Assembly: GCA_018402545.1 (NCBI GenBank)
Contig: JAGYIL010000001.1
Location: 186,001-250,000 of the forward strand
DNA from: Saccharospirillum sp.
GTDB taxonomy: Bacteria; Pseudomonadota; Gammaproteobacteria; Pseudomonadales; Natronospirillaceae
Direction of reading: 5' to 3'
DNA: 64,000 nt
Shown here: positions 8,732 to 16,628 of the stretch, in pieces
Position numbering within the stretch: position 1 is the first letter of the stretch
How the letters are laid out: each line of letters starts with the position of its first letter
Position numbers and translations under genes: made by a program
The notes under the pieces: generated by a model
What the model saw: only the letters and a program-made list of their open reading frames with translations
Told to the model about the DNA's origin: nothing
Database searches by the model: none

Positions 8732-10204
8732 GTGAAAATGGACGACACTTCTGGTCGAATGATCCTGAGCAACCGGGAGGGCTGGTCTCGATCTCCCGGC
8801 CTTATCTGCACGGTTGGACTGTATTGCTCCATCCTTTTGTCTAACTTTGCGATTGCCGAGCAGTCTACAGACAGCAGTATGATCACACCGGCGCCGGTGC
8901 TGGCGCCTGATAACAATTCCGATGCGCCAGACAGAGTCGAAATTGACCCCGTCGCTACGGATGATGAGATAAGACAACGAATCTCGGATATTCTACAGAC
9001 GACCAACTGGTTTGGTGGGCCTGAGGTCACTGTTCAGCGAGGGATCGTCAGGCTCACTGGCACGACTGAGAGCGATGAATCCAGGCGGTGGGCTGGAGAC
9101 CTGGCGAGGAATACAGAAGGCGTGATTGCCGTCGTCAATCAAATCGAGGTGCTGCCCTCAAGAATTTGGGATTTCAAGCCCGCCTATCAGGAACTGTATA
9201 ATCTGGTGCGCGGGTTCGTTCAATTGCTGCCCCTGATCGTGGTAGCGCTGATCGTCATCATCATTTCATGGGTTCTTGCAAAGTTGACAACCTTTGCGCT
9301 GCGTCGCTGGCTTTTAGCTCGATCCGGCAGTCAGCTGTTGCGCGAAGTATCGGCCCGGGCGGGTGGGCTCGTTGTCATGGTTGTTGGCTTCTACCTTGTG
9401 TTACGTATAGCAGGGTTAACACAACTCGCACTTACCTTGTTGGGTGGTACCGGCTTAATTGGCTTGGTGCTGGGTATCGCTTTTCGCGATATTACCGAAA
9501 ATTTTCTGGCCAGTTTATTCTTGAGTCTGCAGCAACCGTTTCGTGAGGGCGATCTGATCGAAGTGGCGAACGCCACAGGCTACGTACAGCGGTTGACCTC
9601 TCGCACTACGGTACTGATGACACTTGACGGTAATCAGCTGCAAGTCCCCAATTCGACAGTCTTTAAAAGCACGATTCTCAACTTCACCAGTAACCCCAAC
9701 CTGCGCGATAGTTTTATAGTGGGTATAGGCTATGAGGATTCGATACCGTTCGCCCAGGAGGTTGCTCTTAAGGTGCTCGCTGACCATCCCGCCGTTTTGA
9801 GCGAACCAGAGCCCCTGGTGCTCGTCGAAAACCTTGGATCCTCTACGGTTAACCTCCGCATATACTTCTGGCTCGATGGTAGTCAGCACAGCTGGTTGAA
9901 AGTGAAATCGTCTGTTATTCGCCTTATAAAGCGGGCCTTTCAGGAATCGGGAATCTCACTACCAGACGAAGCTCGCGAAGTTACCTTTCCGCAAGGCGTA
10001 CCCGTACACATGGTAGCGCCCCAGGGGCAGACGGAACCAGTTGTCTCCGCGCCAGAGAAGCCACAAGGAGATCCTGAAATAGTGGCAACCAAGGCAGAAG
10101 CAGGCTTGCAAAGTGAGGCTGGTGAAATAAAAGAGCAAGCTCGCAATTCCTGGACACCAGGGGAAAATCTATTAACGTCATCGCCGGCTGAGAAAAAGCA
10201 ATAG
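8732..10204 (+). CDS. BON-domain mechanosensitive channel, MscS family
   Basis: The 490-residue protein has a leader hydrophobic segment (about 23-43), a periplasmic BON domain (about 72-135, with VTVQRGIVRLTGTTES), several transmembrane helices (about 155-255) and an MscS core. TM3 and the start of the beta domain include GTGLIGLVLGIAFRDITENF and PFREGDLIEV. The C-terminal 70 residues are polar and probably disordered. MscS channels open when membrane tension rises during hypo-osmotic shock and release solutes. The N-terminal BON module is a lipid-binding or periplasmic-interaction domain found in a subset of the family. The start is either GTG 8732 or ATG 8738; the ribosome binding site is weak. 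A strong hairpin terminator follows. Confidence 0.9.
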   Translation: MKMDDTSGRMILSNREGWSRSPGLICTVGLYCSILLSNFAIAEQSTDSSMITPAPVLAPDNNSDAPDRVEIDPVATDDEIRQRISDILQTTNWFGGPEVTVQRGIVRLTGTTESDESRRWAGDLARNTEGVIAVVNQIEVLPSRIWDFKPAYQELYNLVRGFVQLLPLIVVALIVIIISWVLAKLTTFALRRWLLARSGSQLLREVSARAGGLVVMVVGFYLVLRIAGLTQLALTLLGGTGLIGLVLGIAFRDITENFLASLFLSLQQPFREGDLIEVANATGYVQRLTSRTTVLMTLDGNQLQVPNSTVFKSTILNFTSNPNLRDSFIVGIGYEDSIPFAQEVALKVLADHPAVLSEPEPLVLVENLGSSTVNLRIYFWLDGSQHSWLKVKSSVIRLIKRAFQESGISLPDEAREVTFPQGVPVHMVAPQGQTEPVVSAPEKPQGDPEIVATKAEAGLQSEAGEIKEQARNSWTPGENLLTSSPAEKKQ

Positions 10205-10537
10205 GGCATAGCAGTTAACAAGGCAAGCGCGTCAGCGGGCCATCGTCAAAGTGACACCATGGGCCAGTGATATTGACTGAGGTGAGTGTTGAATAACGTT
10301 CAACTTCAACAGTACCTGGCAGCTCTATTGGCAGGTAATACTGTCAAGGCAAGGCCTGCCTTGCCTTTTGAAGAAGCCTCGTAATATGCAGCGCTCAGGT
10401 TCGCTTGACAGATGAGTAAATTCTCCTCCAGTTTCCCATCGGAAGCTGGGTTGGATACTATTGATCATCCATGGTCTGGTGTTGGTCCGGGTCGTTTTTT
10501 CAGCGCTGTGTTTCTGCTCGCTGTAGCACCATGATAG
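10205..10537. other. Intergenic region with terminator, no gene seen
   Basis: These 333 bases contain the terminator at 10346-10369 and a small dyad (GTTGAA/TTCAAC) near 10288-10304. I see no supported coding sequence. The upstream signals for the membrane protease-like gene at 10538 lie here, but no clear promoter can be read. Confidence 0.55.
10346..10369 (+). terminator. Rho-independent terminator downstream of the mscS-like gene
   Basis: AAGGCAAG (10346-10353) pairs with CTTGCCTT (10360-10367) around a GC-rich hexaloop and is followed by further T residues. It lies about 140 bases after the channel gene. Confidence 0.7.
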
Positions 10538-12064
10538 TTGGAGAGGTCTATCCAGTACATCCAAAAACACTGGCAGGGCAGATGCTCGCTGGCTTGGGCG
10601 TTTTGGGTCAATCTGGTCGTCTTGAATCTGGTCGTTATGATGGTGCTGCGGGCACCCGTAGCCCTGGAGTGGATCGAGTTTCCGGTGTACCAGTCCCGCT
10701 GGCAATTGATTGGCGTGGCCCTCGTATCAGTATTCTTGTTGCCCTGGCAACTGGTCGGTCTGGTACGCACGTCTCATCGGGTTTGGGTCGATGAACACAG
10801 GCGTATAGGGCCGATTCTGGTTATAGGCATCGTAGTGCTCAGTTGCTTCAGTCGTGTTCAGACTTACAAAGAAGAGCTGCCGACCTACCGGGAACACTGG
10901 GCCAACGGGTTTCAGGCGGACCCTTTGGCCCGCTATCACATCGCAGTGTTGGATGAGCGTAATCTGATTCATCTGGAAGGGTTTTTCGGTTTTGGAATGA
11001 CTCGGGAGCTCGAGGAGTTTGTCGAAGCGCTTGAAGAACCAGAGGCTATTGAAGGCGTTATTCTGGACAGTGGCGGTGGTCGGCTCTACGAAGGGCGGGC
11101 TCTGGCCGAACTGATTGAACGCCACCAATGGGCCACGTTCAGCTCGGTCGGTTGTAACTCTGCCTGTCCGCTGGCCTTTGTGGCCGGCACGAGCCGGACG
11201 TTAGCGAACGGCGCCAGGTTGGGGTTTCACCAGTACGCCAATCCCATTACCCGCGAAAGCTTGTCGAGCCAGGACAAGGAATATGTTGTCGACCGCCAGC
11301 ATTATGCCGACCGAGGCATCGACCGTGCCGTGATTGACCGCATGTTCGATGCGCCACCGGGTGGGCTGTGGTGGCCGACGCTTGAAGAACTGCAACAGTC
11401 GGGTCTGGTCAGCAACTTCGTGGAAGTCGACGATATTTTGCCCGCAGAATATCGTCAGCAACGGTATCAACCTATTCGTGAGGCCTTAAGTTCTGTGGCC
11501 CTATTTGAAGTGGGTGCGCGCCTGGATCCGGAGTTTCACAGTCAACTGGTTGATGCATTTTGGAAAGAGCGGGCGCTTAGTGGTCCGGAATTCGACATTG
11601 TGGCTGTGGCACCACGCTACTTTGATGATTGGGCGATGACGGTAGCAGACCGGGCCAACGATGCCGATTTAACGGCGCTGTTATCGGAGATGGGCGATTT
11701 GATGGCGTCTCATTCCAGGTATTGCCCACAAATGATCGACCCGGCGCGCTATGGGAATCTCGACTACCGAGCTATAACCTCGCAGGAACACTGGCAGCGG
11801 CTCAAGGCGCTATTCACGCGCGTTGTTTATAATGCCGAAGATCAGGTCGCAATGATGGAACCGGCTGAGTTTCAGGCAGCCGTAGAGCGTATTCAAGCCA
11901 ACATGGGTGACGATATTCGCTATCTCGATAATTCGACGCACACCGAAGCCAATACGGCGGATGTTTGCCGGGTATACAGTCGGTTCTTTCAGGAGATCCT
12001 GGCCTTGCCAGAAGGCCAGGGGCCTGCCTTTTACCGGCGCATGCGGTTTATCAATGCATCATAG
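10538..12064 (+). CDS. Membrane-anchored ClpP/crotonase-fold protein (COG3904-like)
   Basis: The 508-residue protein has three N-terminal hydrophobic segments (about 20-38, 55-76, 91-105) followed by a soluble domain like the predicted periplasmic ClpP-type family. Residues 171-178 (IEGVILDS) match the oxyanion-side strand. CNSAC (206-210) contains Ser208 at the nucleophile position, and His231 (ARLGFHQY) could be the base. The C-terminal half (about 300-508) is alpha-helical and has no family I recognise. The start is a TTG at 10538 with a poor ribosome binding site, chosen because later codons would cut into the first membrane helix; it is uncertain. A membrane protease or peptide hydrolase is plausible, but no substrate can be inferred. 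Confidence 0.72.
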   Translation: MERSIQYIQKHWQGRCSLAWAFWVNLVVLNLVVMMVLRAPVALEWIEFPVYQSRWQLIGVALVSVFLLPWQLVGLVRTSHRVWVDEHRRIGPILVIGIVVLSCFSRVQTYKEELPTYREHWANGFQADPLARYHIAVLDERNLIHLEGFFGFGMTRELEEFVEALEEPEAIEGVILDSGGGRLYEGRALAELIERHQWATFSSVGCNSACPLAFVAGTSRTLANGARLGFHQYANPITRESLSSQDKEYVVDRQHYADRGIDRAVIDRMFDAPPGGLWWPTLEELQQSGLVSNFVEVDDILPAEYRQQRYQPIREALSSVALFEVGARLDPEFHSQLVDAFWKERALSGPEFDIVAVAPRYFDDWAMTVADRANDADLTALLSEMGDLMASHSRYCPQMIDPARYGNLDYRAITSQEHWQRLKALFTRVVYNAEDQVAMMEPAEFQAAVERIQANMGDDIRYLDNSTHTEANTADVCRVYSRFFQEILALPEGQGPAFYRRMRFINAS

Positions 12065-12263
12065 TGGCGGTCGGTTTCTTGGCCAGATAGTGCCCTGGTA
12101 GGGCATGCGTATTGGCATAATGAGCAAGCCAGTGATCGCTTTCCTGTGCCACCACTGGCCTTCTTTCAGGTTACTGAAGCAGCGGATTACTATTTGTACC
12201 ACCGTATGTAAGAGTAAATGATGAACAGCGCGGCACAACCAGACTATCTTGACAGCTACCATT

Positions 12264-12310
12264 ATCGACTATCGAGAAGGTGGTTACTGGGGGTTGCCTC
12301 AATAGTCGAT
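12264..12310 (+). promoter_or_regulatory. Nine-base inverted repeat upstream of the small lipoprotein gene
   Basis: ATCGACTAT (12264-12272) and ATAGTCGAT (12302-12310) are perfect inverted copies separated by 29 bases, 53 bases before the start codon at 12363. They could form a leader hairpin or be paired half-sites for a regulator. Confidence 0.4.
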
Positions 12311-12362
12311 GTGGGTGTTTCGATATGGAGTCGTCACGACTGAATGGTTTTGCAGGAGTTAA

Positions 12363-12830
12363 ATGATGGAAAAGCGCTCTTTTTTTTCAGTAGTAGTTAT
12401 AACAGTAGCATTGGGGCTAGGGTTGGCATCCTGTTCGAAATCCGATGACGATGTCGTCACGGCACAGGATGTCGAACAGGAAACCAGGGAGCTGATAAAC
12501 ACACTCAGGCAATACACCGCCAACCAGCGTGACGAGGCCGTGGAAGAAGCCGGTCAGGCACTGGAAAGACTCGATGGTAAGATCGATGAGCTCGAAACCC
12601 GAATCGACAACAACTGGGAATCAATGAGCCAACAAGCTCGTCAGGATGCCAGGGCCAACCTGAACAGACTGCGTGAGCAGAGAAGCGAATTGGCCGGCTG
12701 GTACGACAACTTCAGAAACAGCTCGGCCGGTGCCTGGGATGAAATGAAAAAGGGCTTTACCGACGCCTACCAGGTAATGAGTGATTCCTGGGTAAATGCC
12801 AGGCGTGAATTTGAAGACGACAATGAGTAA
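12363..12830 (+). CDS. Small coiled-coil lipoprotein
   Basis: The 155-residue product starts at ATG with AGGAG nearby and has a lipobox (LASC, Cys24), so it should be lipid-anchored in the envelope. Residues about 35-105 form heptad-rich helix (for example LERLDGKIDELETRIDNNWE) typical of a coiled coil. The C-terminal part is Trp- and acid-rich (AWDEMKKGFTDAYQVMSDSW). The overall plan resembles small stress-linked helical bundle proteins of the YtxH or apolipophorin-like type, but I recognise no specific family. It stands alone, convergent with the AhpD-like gene. Confidence 0.75.
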   Translation: MMEKRSFFSVVVITVALGLGLASCSKSDDDVVTAQDVEQETRELINTLRQYTANQRDEAVEEAGQALERLDGKIDELETRIDNNWESMSQQARQDARANLNRLREQRSELAGWYDNFRNSSAGAWDEMKKGFTDAYQVMSDSWVNARREFEDDNE

Positions 12831-12847
12831 ACGATAAGCGCCATGGT

Positions 12848-13405
12848 TTACCGGTGTGCCATCTCTGCCGAGCGCTTGGGCACCAGGGTCTCTTTGTTGA
12901 CTTGAACCCGGCTGCAGGCTTTCCCGTAGCCAAGCGTGTATTTCAAGGCCGGGTAAACCCGTGAGGTACTGATGGCGTAGCCAATGGCGATAAGGCCCCG
13001 GGTACCCCATTGAGCCCGAATGTGTTCACGCAACACATCCGCTTCCGGGTCATGGGCAAGCACCAAATCGGTGAAGCGGGCTACCAGGGCCGTGTGTTCG
13101 GGCAGGTTATCGAGGTCGTTTGTTACGATGGCGCCAACGCGTTCGGGGTTTACCCTGGCCTCCAGCGCCATCGTTGTTACCAGTTGGGTGCAGGGTCCGC
13201 AATCGTCCCAGATAATTGCTCGTAGTCGGGCGGCAAACAGCGGCTCTGCCGGCAGCTTCCCGGCGTGGGATGCCATAACCTGAAACCCGAGGTACTTCAG
13301 AAAGCCTCGAAGGTCGGTCCGTAGAATCTCCTGCAGATAGCCAACGTCGTAATCGTAGCGCCGCTGCATGCCCGTCAAAGCTTTGTTGAATACATATCGG
13401 ATCAC
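12848..13405 (-). CDS. Carboxymuconolactone decarboxylase/AhpD-like protein
   Basis: The 185-residue, mostly helical protein carries WDDCGPCTQ, a CxxC motif of AhpD-like proteins, which use the cysteine pair in peroxide- or disulfide-linked redox chemistry, followed by a helix LVTTMALEARVNPE. I prefer the GTG at 13405, which follows AGGGTG; an in-frame ATG at 13453 would add 16 residues without family character. The gene is divergent from the LysR regulator at 13534 with a dyad between them, which suggests that LysR controls it. Actual substrate unknown. Confidence 0.78.
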   Translation of the reverse strand: MIRYVFNKALTGMQRRYDYDVGYLQEILRTDLRGFLKYLGFQVMASHAGKLPAEPLFAARLRAIIWDDCGPCTQLVTTMALEARVNPERVGAIVTNDLDNLPEHTALVARFTDLVLAHDPEADVLREHIRAQWGTRGLIAIGYAISTSRVYPALKYTLGYGKACSRVQVNKETLVPKRSAEMAHR

Positions 13406-13492
13406 AGTATCACCCTGTACTAAGAAATCAGTCGTTCGTTGAATTCTAGGCATCTGGCTAACTGAGTGAAGGGACGCGCTATCCCAAAGTGT

Positions 13493-13527
13493 CGTGAATA
13501 TTGTTCACGTTTCTTTGTTGCTATACT
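13493..13527 (+). promoter_or_regulatory. LysR-type dyad and -10 box in the divergent promoter region
   Basis: CGTGAA (13493-13498) and TTCACG (13504-13509) form an inverted repeat containing the T-N11-A pattern typical of LysR sites. It lies between the AhpD-like gene and the LysR gene. TATACT at 13522-13527 ends only six bases before the LysR ATG and would place the transcription start at or next to the start codon. Confidence 0.5.
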
Positions 13528-13533
13528 TTGCCT

Positions 13534-14562
13534 ATGGACAAATTACGGTCACTGGAAATCTTTATAGCCACGTGCGATGGCGGCAGCTTTTCGGCTGCCG
13601 CCAAGTTGTGTGGCAGTGATCCTTCGACGGTCAGCAAAGCCATCGGCCGTCTGGAAGCGCAACTGGGGTTTACCCTGTTCCAGCGCTCCACGCGGCAACT
13701 GCGGATTACGGCAGCCGGCGAGCGCTACGCCGACACCGTTCGCAGCATGCTCCAGAGCCTCGCAAGCTGCGAAGAGGCGTTGCAGCAATCCAACAACTCG
13801 CCCACAGGTACCCTGCGCATCAGTTCGGCCGTCTGCTACGGTCATCTCTATCTGCGTCCCTTGCTGCAGTCGTTCTGCCAACAGTTTCCGGATATCCGGC
13901 TGGAACTTGAGATCAACGATCTGCATGTCGATCTCATCGATAACGACATTGATCTGGCATTGCGCACCGGTTACGTCAAAGACAGCCGTTTGGTGGCCCG
14001 TCGGCTCAGCCCGATGGATTTCCTGGTATGCGCCTCCCCCCGGTATCTGGAAGCGCATGGCACACCGCGCTGCCGTGAAGACTTTCATGCACACCCATGG
14101 ATAGGTTTTCGCATTAAGGAAACCCGGCAGTTGCAACCCATCCTCCTGCCCGATGAAACCGGGGAGTACCTTCCCTATGAATTGCAGCGCCGGTACATCA
14201 CCGACGATGGCGAGGCGATGGCCCATATGTGTATGGATGGCCTGGGCATTGCTCAACTGCCACACTTTCTCGCCAAAGAGGGCCTTGAATCGGGTGCCCT
14301 GGTGTCGCTCTACCCATACTACCGGCTCCCGGAACCGGGCAGCGGTGTGTTCGCCATCTACCCCAAGCGCGATTATTTGCCCGCCAGAACTCGAGTGCTT
14401 ATAGACTTCCTGACAGCGGCATTGGCTGACAAGGGAGAAAACGCCAATCGCACCTGGGCGGAAGCCTGGGTGCCGGTGAGTGCCGGCGGTCAGCCGGTTG
14501 CTGGTGCTATTCAGGCGAATACCTCATGTGCCATGGCCGAAGGTCACGCGGGCGATTGTTAA
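13534..14562 (+). CDS. LysR family transcriptional regulator
   Basis: The 342-residue protein has the N-terminal winged helix-turn-helix of LysR regulators (residues 1-60; SFSAAAKLCGSDPSTVSKAI is the recognition region, followed by LEAQLGFTLFQRSTR). A substrate-binding domain covers about 90-300. The ATG at 13534 is chosen because it begins the canonical MDKLRSLEIF segment; an upstream in-frame codon would add 11 unrelated residues. No ribosome binding site is visible and a -10 box abuts the start, so the message may be leaderless. The likely target is the divergent AhpD-like gene. The C-terminal 40 residues are longer than usual. Confidence 0.9.
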   Translation: MDKLRSLEIFIATCDGGSFSAAAKLCGSDPSTVSKAIGRLEAQLGFTLFQRSTRQLRITAAGERYADTVRSMLQSLASCEEALQQSNNSPTGTLRISSAVCYGHLYLRPLLQSFCQQFPDIRLELEINDLHVDLIDNDIDLALRTGYVKDSRLVARRLSPMDFLVCASPRYLEAHGTPRCREDFHAHPWIGFRIKETRQLQPILLPDETGEYLPYELQRRYITDDGEAMAHMCMDGLGIAQLPHFLAKEGLESGALVSLYPYYRLPEPGSGVFAIYPKRDYLPARTRVLIDFLTAALADKGENANRTWAEAWVPVSAGGQPVAGAIQANTSCAMAEGHAGDC

Positions 14563-14660
14563 CGCTCAGGACACGGTGAATTGGCCTACCGAAGATGCGG
14601 CAGGGTGCGTCATCCCGTAAACTCTGCCGATAAGATCACCAGACACGTGTTGATGGACCC

Positions 14661-16316
14661 ATGCAGCTGTTTAACGACATTCGGTTCGATAACCTAAAAG
14701 GTGACATCTTCGGTGGCCTGACGGCTGCGGTGGTGTCTTTGCCTATGGCGCTGGCGTTCGGCGTTGCGTCCGGTGCCGGTGCTGAGGCCGGGCTTTACGG
14801 GGCGGTGCTGGTTGGGTTGTTCGCGGCCCTGTTTGGTGGCACTTCGACGCTCATATCCGAGCCCACCGGCCCCATGACGGTCGTGATGACGGCCGTACTC
14901 ACTACCCTTATTGCCGATAACCCGGAAAACGGCAAGGCTATGGCGTTTACCGTGGTTATGATGGCCGGGTTGTTCCAGATCGCGCTGGGGGCGCTCAAGC
15001 TCGGCAAGTACATCACGTTAATGCCCTACAGTGTGGTCTCCGGCTTTATGTCAGGCATTGGTATCATTCTGATCATCCTGCAGCTGGCGCCTTTCCTCGG
15101 TCACCCGAGCCCGCCGGGCGGGGTAACGGGTACCCTGGCGGCCTTGCCCGGGCTGTTAACCTCGATCAGGCCGGTCGAGTTCATACTGGGTGCCGTCACC
15201 ATTGGCATTCTGTTCTTCGCGCCCAAGCAGTGGACGCGCTATGTACCCGCCCAACTGATCGCCCTGGTCGCGGGCACTCTGTTCTCCCTGACGATTCTTG
15301 GTTTCTTTGAGGTTCGCCGCATTGGTGAGATCGATCTGGGCTTGCCCTCCATGGTCGTGCCGACCTTCAGTTGGGGCCAGTGGAACGAAATGATCGTAGA
15401 CGCTCTGGTGCTGGGCACGCTGGGCTGTATCGATGCGTTGTTGACCGCCGTTATTGCCGACAGCCTCACCCGTCAGGAGCACAAATCCGATAAAGAGCTG
15501 GTCGGGCAGGGCATCGGCAACCTCGTCTCGGGCCTGTTTGGCGGTTTACCCGGTGCCGGTGCCACCATGGGCACGGTGGTGAACATTCAAACCGGGGCGC
15601 GTTCGGCGTTGTCGGGCATTGTGCGGGCGGTCGTGTTAATGGTCGTCATTCTCTGGGCGGCGAAACTGACCGAGAGCATTCCCCTGGCGGTATTGGCGGG
15701 TATTGCCGTGCGAGTGGGCATTAACATTCTGGACTGGAGTTTCGTGAAACGTGCACACCGCGTTTCCTGGAACGCCACTTTCATCATGTATGGCGTGATG
15801 TTTTTAACCGTCTTCTTCGACCTCATCGTGGCGGTGGGGTTGGGTGTTTTTATCGCCAATATCATCACCATCGAGCGGCTCAGCCGCGAACAAACCCGAA
15901 ACATCAAAACCATTACCGACTCCGACGACGCCATTGCGCTGAACAACGAAGAAAAGCAGTTGCTCGATGAAGCCCAGGGCAAGCTGCTCTTGTTGTACCT
16001 GAGCGGCCCGATGATTTTCGGAGTGGCCAAGGCGATTGCCCGGGAACATAATGCCGTCATGAGTTGCACTGCCATGGTGGTGGATATCAGCGACGTGCCT
16101 CTGGTCGATGCCACCGTCTCCCTGGCCATTGAAAACGCGCTCAAGGATGCCCTGGACGCCGGCAAGGAGGTGTTTATTGTTCGCCCTGCTCAGGAAACAT
16201 CGAGGTTTCTGGAGGGCGTGGGGCTGTTCGATATGGTTCCGGCCCATCATGTCTGTTCTTCGCGGGTAGAGGCCTTGCGCCTGGCTGGTGAGGCCATTCG
16301 TTCACATCCGCAGTAA
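14661..16316 (+). CDS. bicA: SulP family anion transporter, BicA-type bicarbonate transporter
   Basis: The 551-residue membrane protein matches cyanobacterial BicA closely in its N-terminal signature (GDIFGGLTAAVVSLPMALAF, AGAEAGLYGAVLVG, TSTLISEPTGPMTVVMTAV) and in SLTRQEHKSDKELVGQGIGNL further on. It has the 14-segment SulP/SLC26 core, then a cytoplasmic STAS domain (about 440-545, with LSGPMIFGVAKAIAREHNA). BicA proteins take up bicarbonate with sodium. In a heterotroph this could feed carboxylation reactions or pH control. No carbonic anhydrase gene is adjacent. The substrate call is by family similarity, and other SulP anions remain possible. Confidence 0.87.
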   Translation: MQLFNDIRFDNLKGDIFGGLTAAVVSLPMALAFGVASGAGAEAGLYGAVLVGLFAALFGGTSTLISEPTGPMTVVMTAVLTTLIADNPENGKAMAFTVVMMAGLFQIALGALKLGKYITLMPYSVVSGFMSGIGIILIILQLAPFLGHPSPPGGVTGTLAALPGLLTSIRPVEFILGAVTIGILFFAPKQWTRYVPAQLIALVAGTLFSLTILGFFEVRRIGEIDLGLPSMVVPTFSWGQWNEMIVDALVLGTLGCIDALLTAVIADSLTRQEHKSDKELVGQGIGNLVSGLFGGLPGAGATMGTVVNIQTGARSALSGIVRAVVLMVVILWAAKLTESIPLAVLAGIAVRVGINILDWSFVKRAHRVSWNATFIMYGVMFLTVFFDLIVAVGLGVFIANIITIERLSREQTRNIKTITDSDDAIALNNEEKQLLDEAQGKLLLLYLSGPMIFGVAKAIAREHNAVMSCTAMVVDISDVPLVDATVSLAIENALKDALDAGKEVFIVRPAQETSRFLEGVGLFDMVPAHHVCSSRVEALRLAGEAIRSHPQ

Positions 16317-16324
16317 CCTGCTCC

Positions 16325-16342
16325 GGGGCTGAAGCCAGCCCC
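16325..16342 (+). terminator. Hairpin after bicA
   Basis: GGGGCT (16325-16330) pairs with AGCCCC (16337-16342), 8 bases after the stop codon. The following tract is C-rich then ATTTC, so termination may be weak. Confidence 0.4.
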
Positions 16343-16518
16343 CCATTTCGGCGCCCCCTTCCAACGCTCTCAGTTCCGGATCCGGACTTGTATCTGTCAT
16401 GGCCGAGTCGGTTCAGTGCATCCGTTTACATTTCTGGCAGCCCCGCCACCCAATTGTTCCAGGGGTTCAACGCCAAGTCCTGAATGGTGATCGATTTAAC
16501 TCGACACTCGAAAATATT

Positions 16519-16568
16519 TTGACAGCACCAGCCTCCTGTGGTTAATTTAGTTTGAGACGTGAAATTAA
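16519..16568 (+). promoter_or_regulatory. Putative sigma-70 promoter with overlapping operator-like dyad
   Basis: TTGACA (16519-16524) is followed after 17 bases by TTAATT (16542-16547). An inverted repeat TTAATTT (16542-16548) / AAATTAA (16562-16568) with a 13-base spacer overlaps the -10 position. This is the arrangement expected of a repressible sugar operon; the regulator is not identified. Confidence 0.5.
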
Positions 16569-16628
16569 AGGCCGCCCTGATTCAGTCAGGGAAAAAACAA
16601 TAAACCATCACAACCAGAGGAAGGCCCC

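Larger units (their letters stand above)
16317..16628. other. Intergenic region with a hairpin and the sugar ABC promoter
   Basis: These 312 bases contain a post-bicA hairpin (16325-16342) and the promoter/operator-like region at 16519-16568. No gene is visible. Confidence 0.6.
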
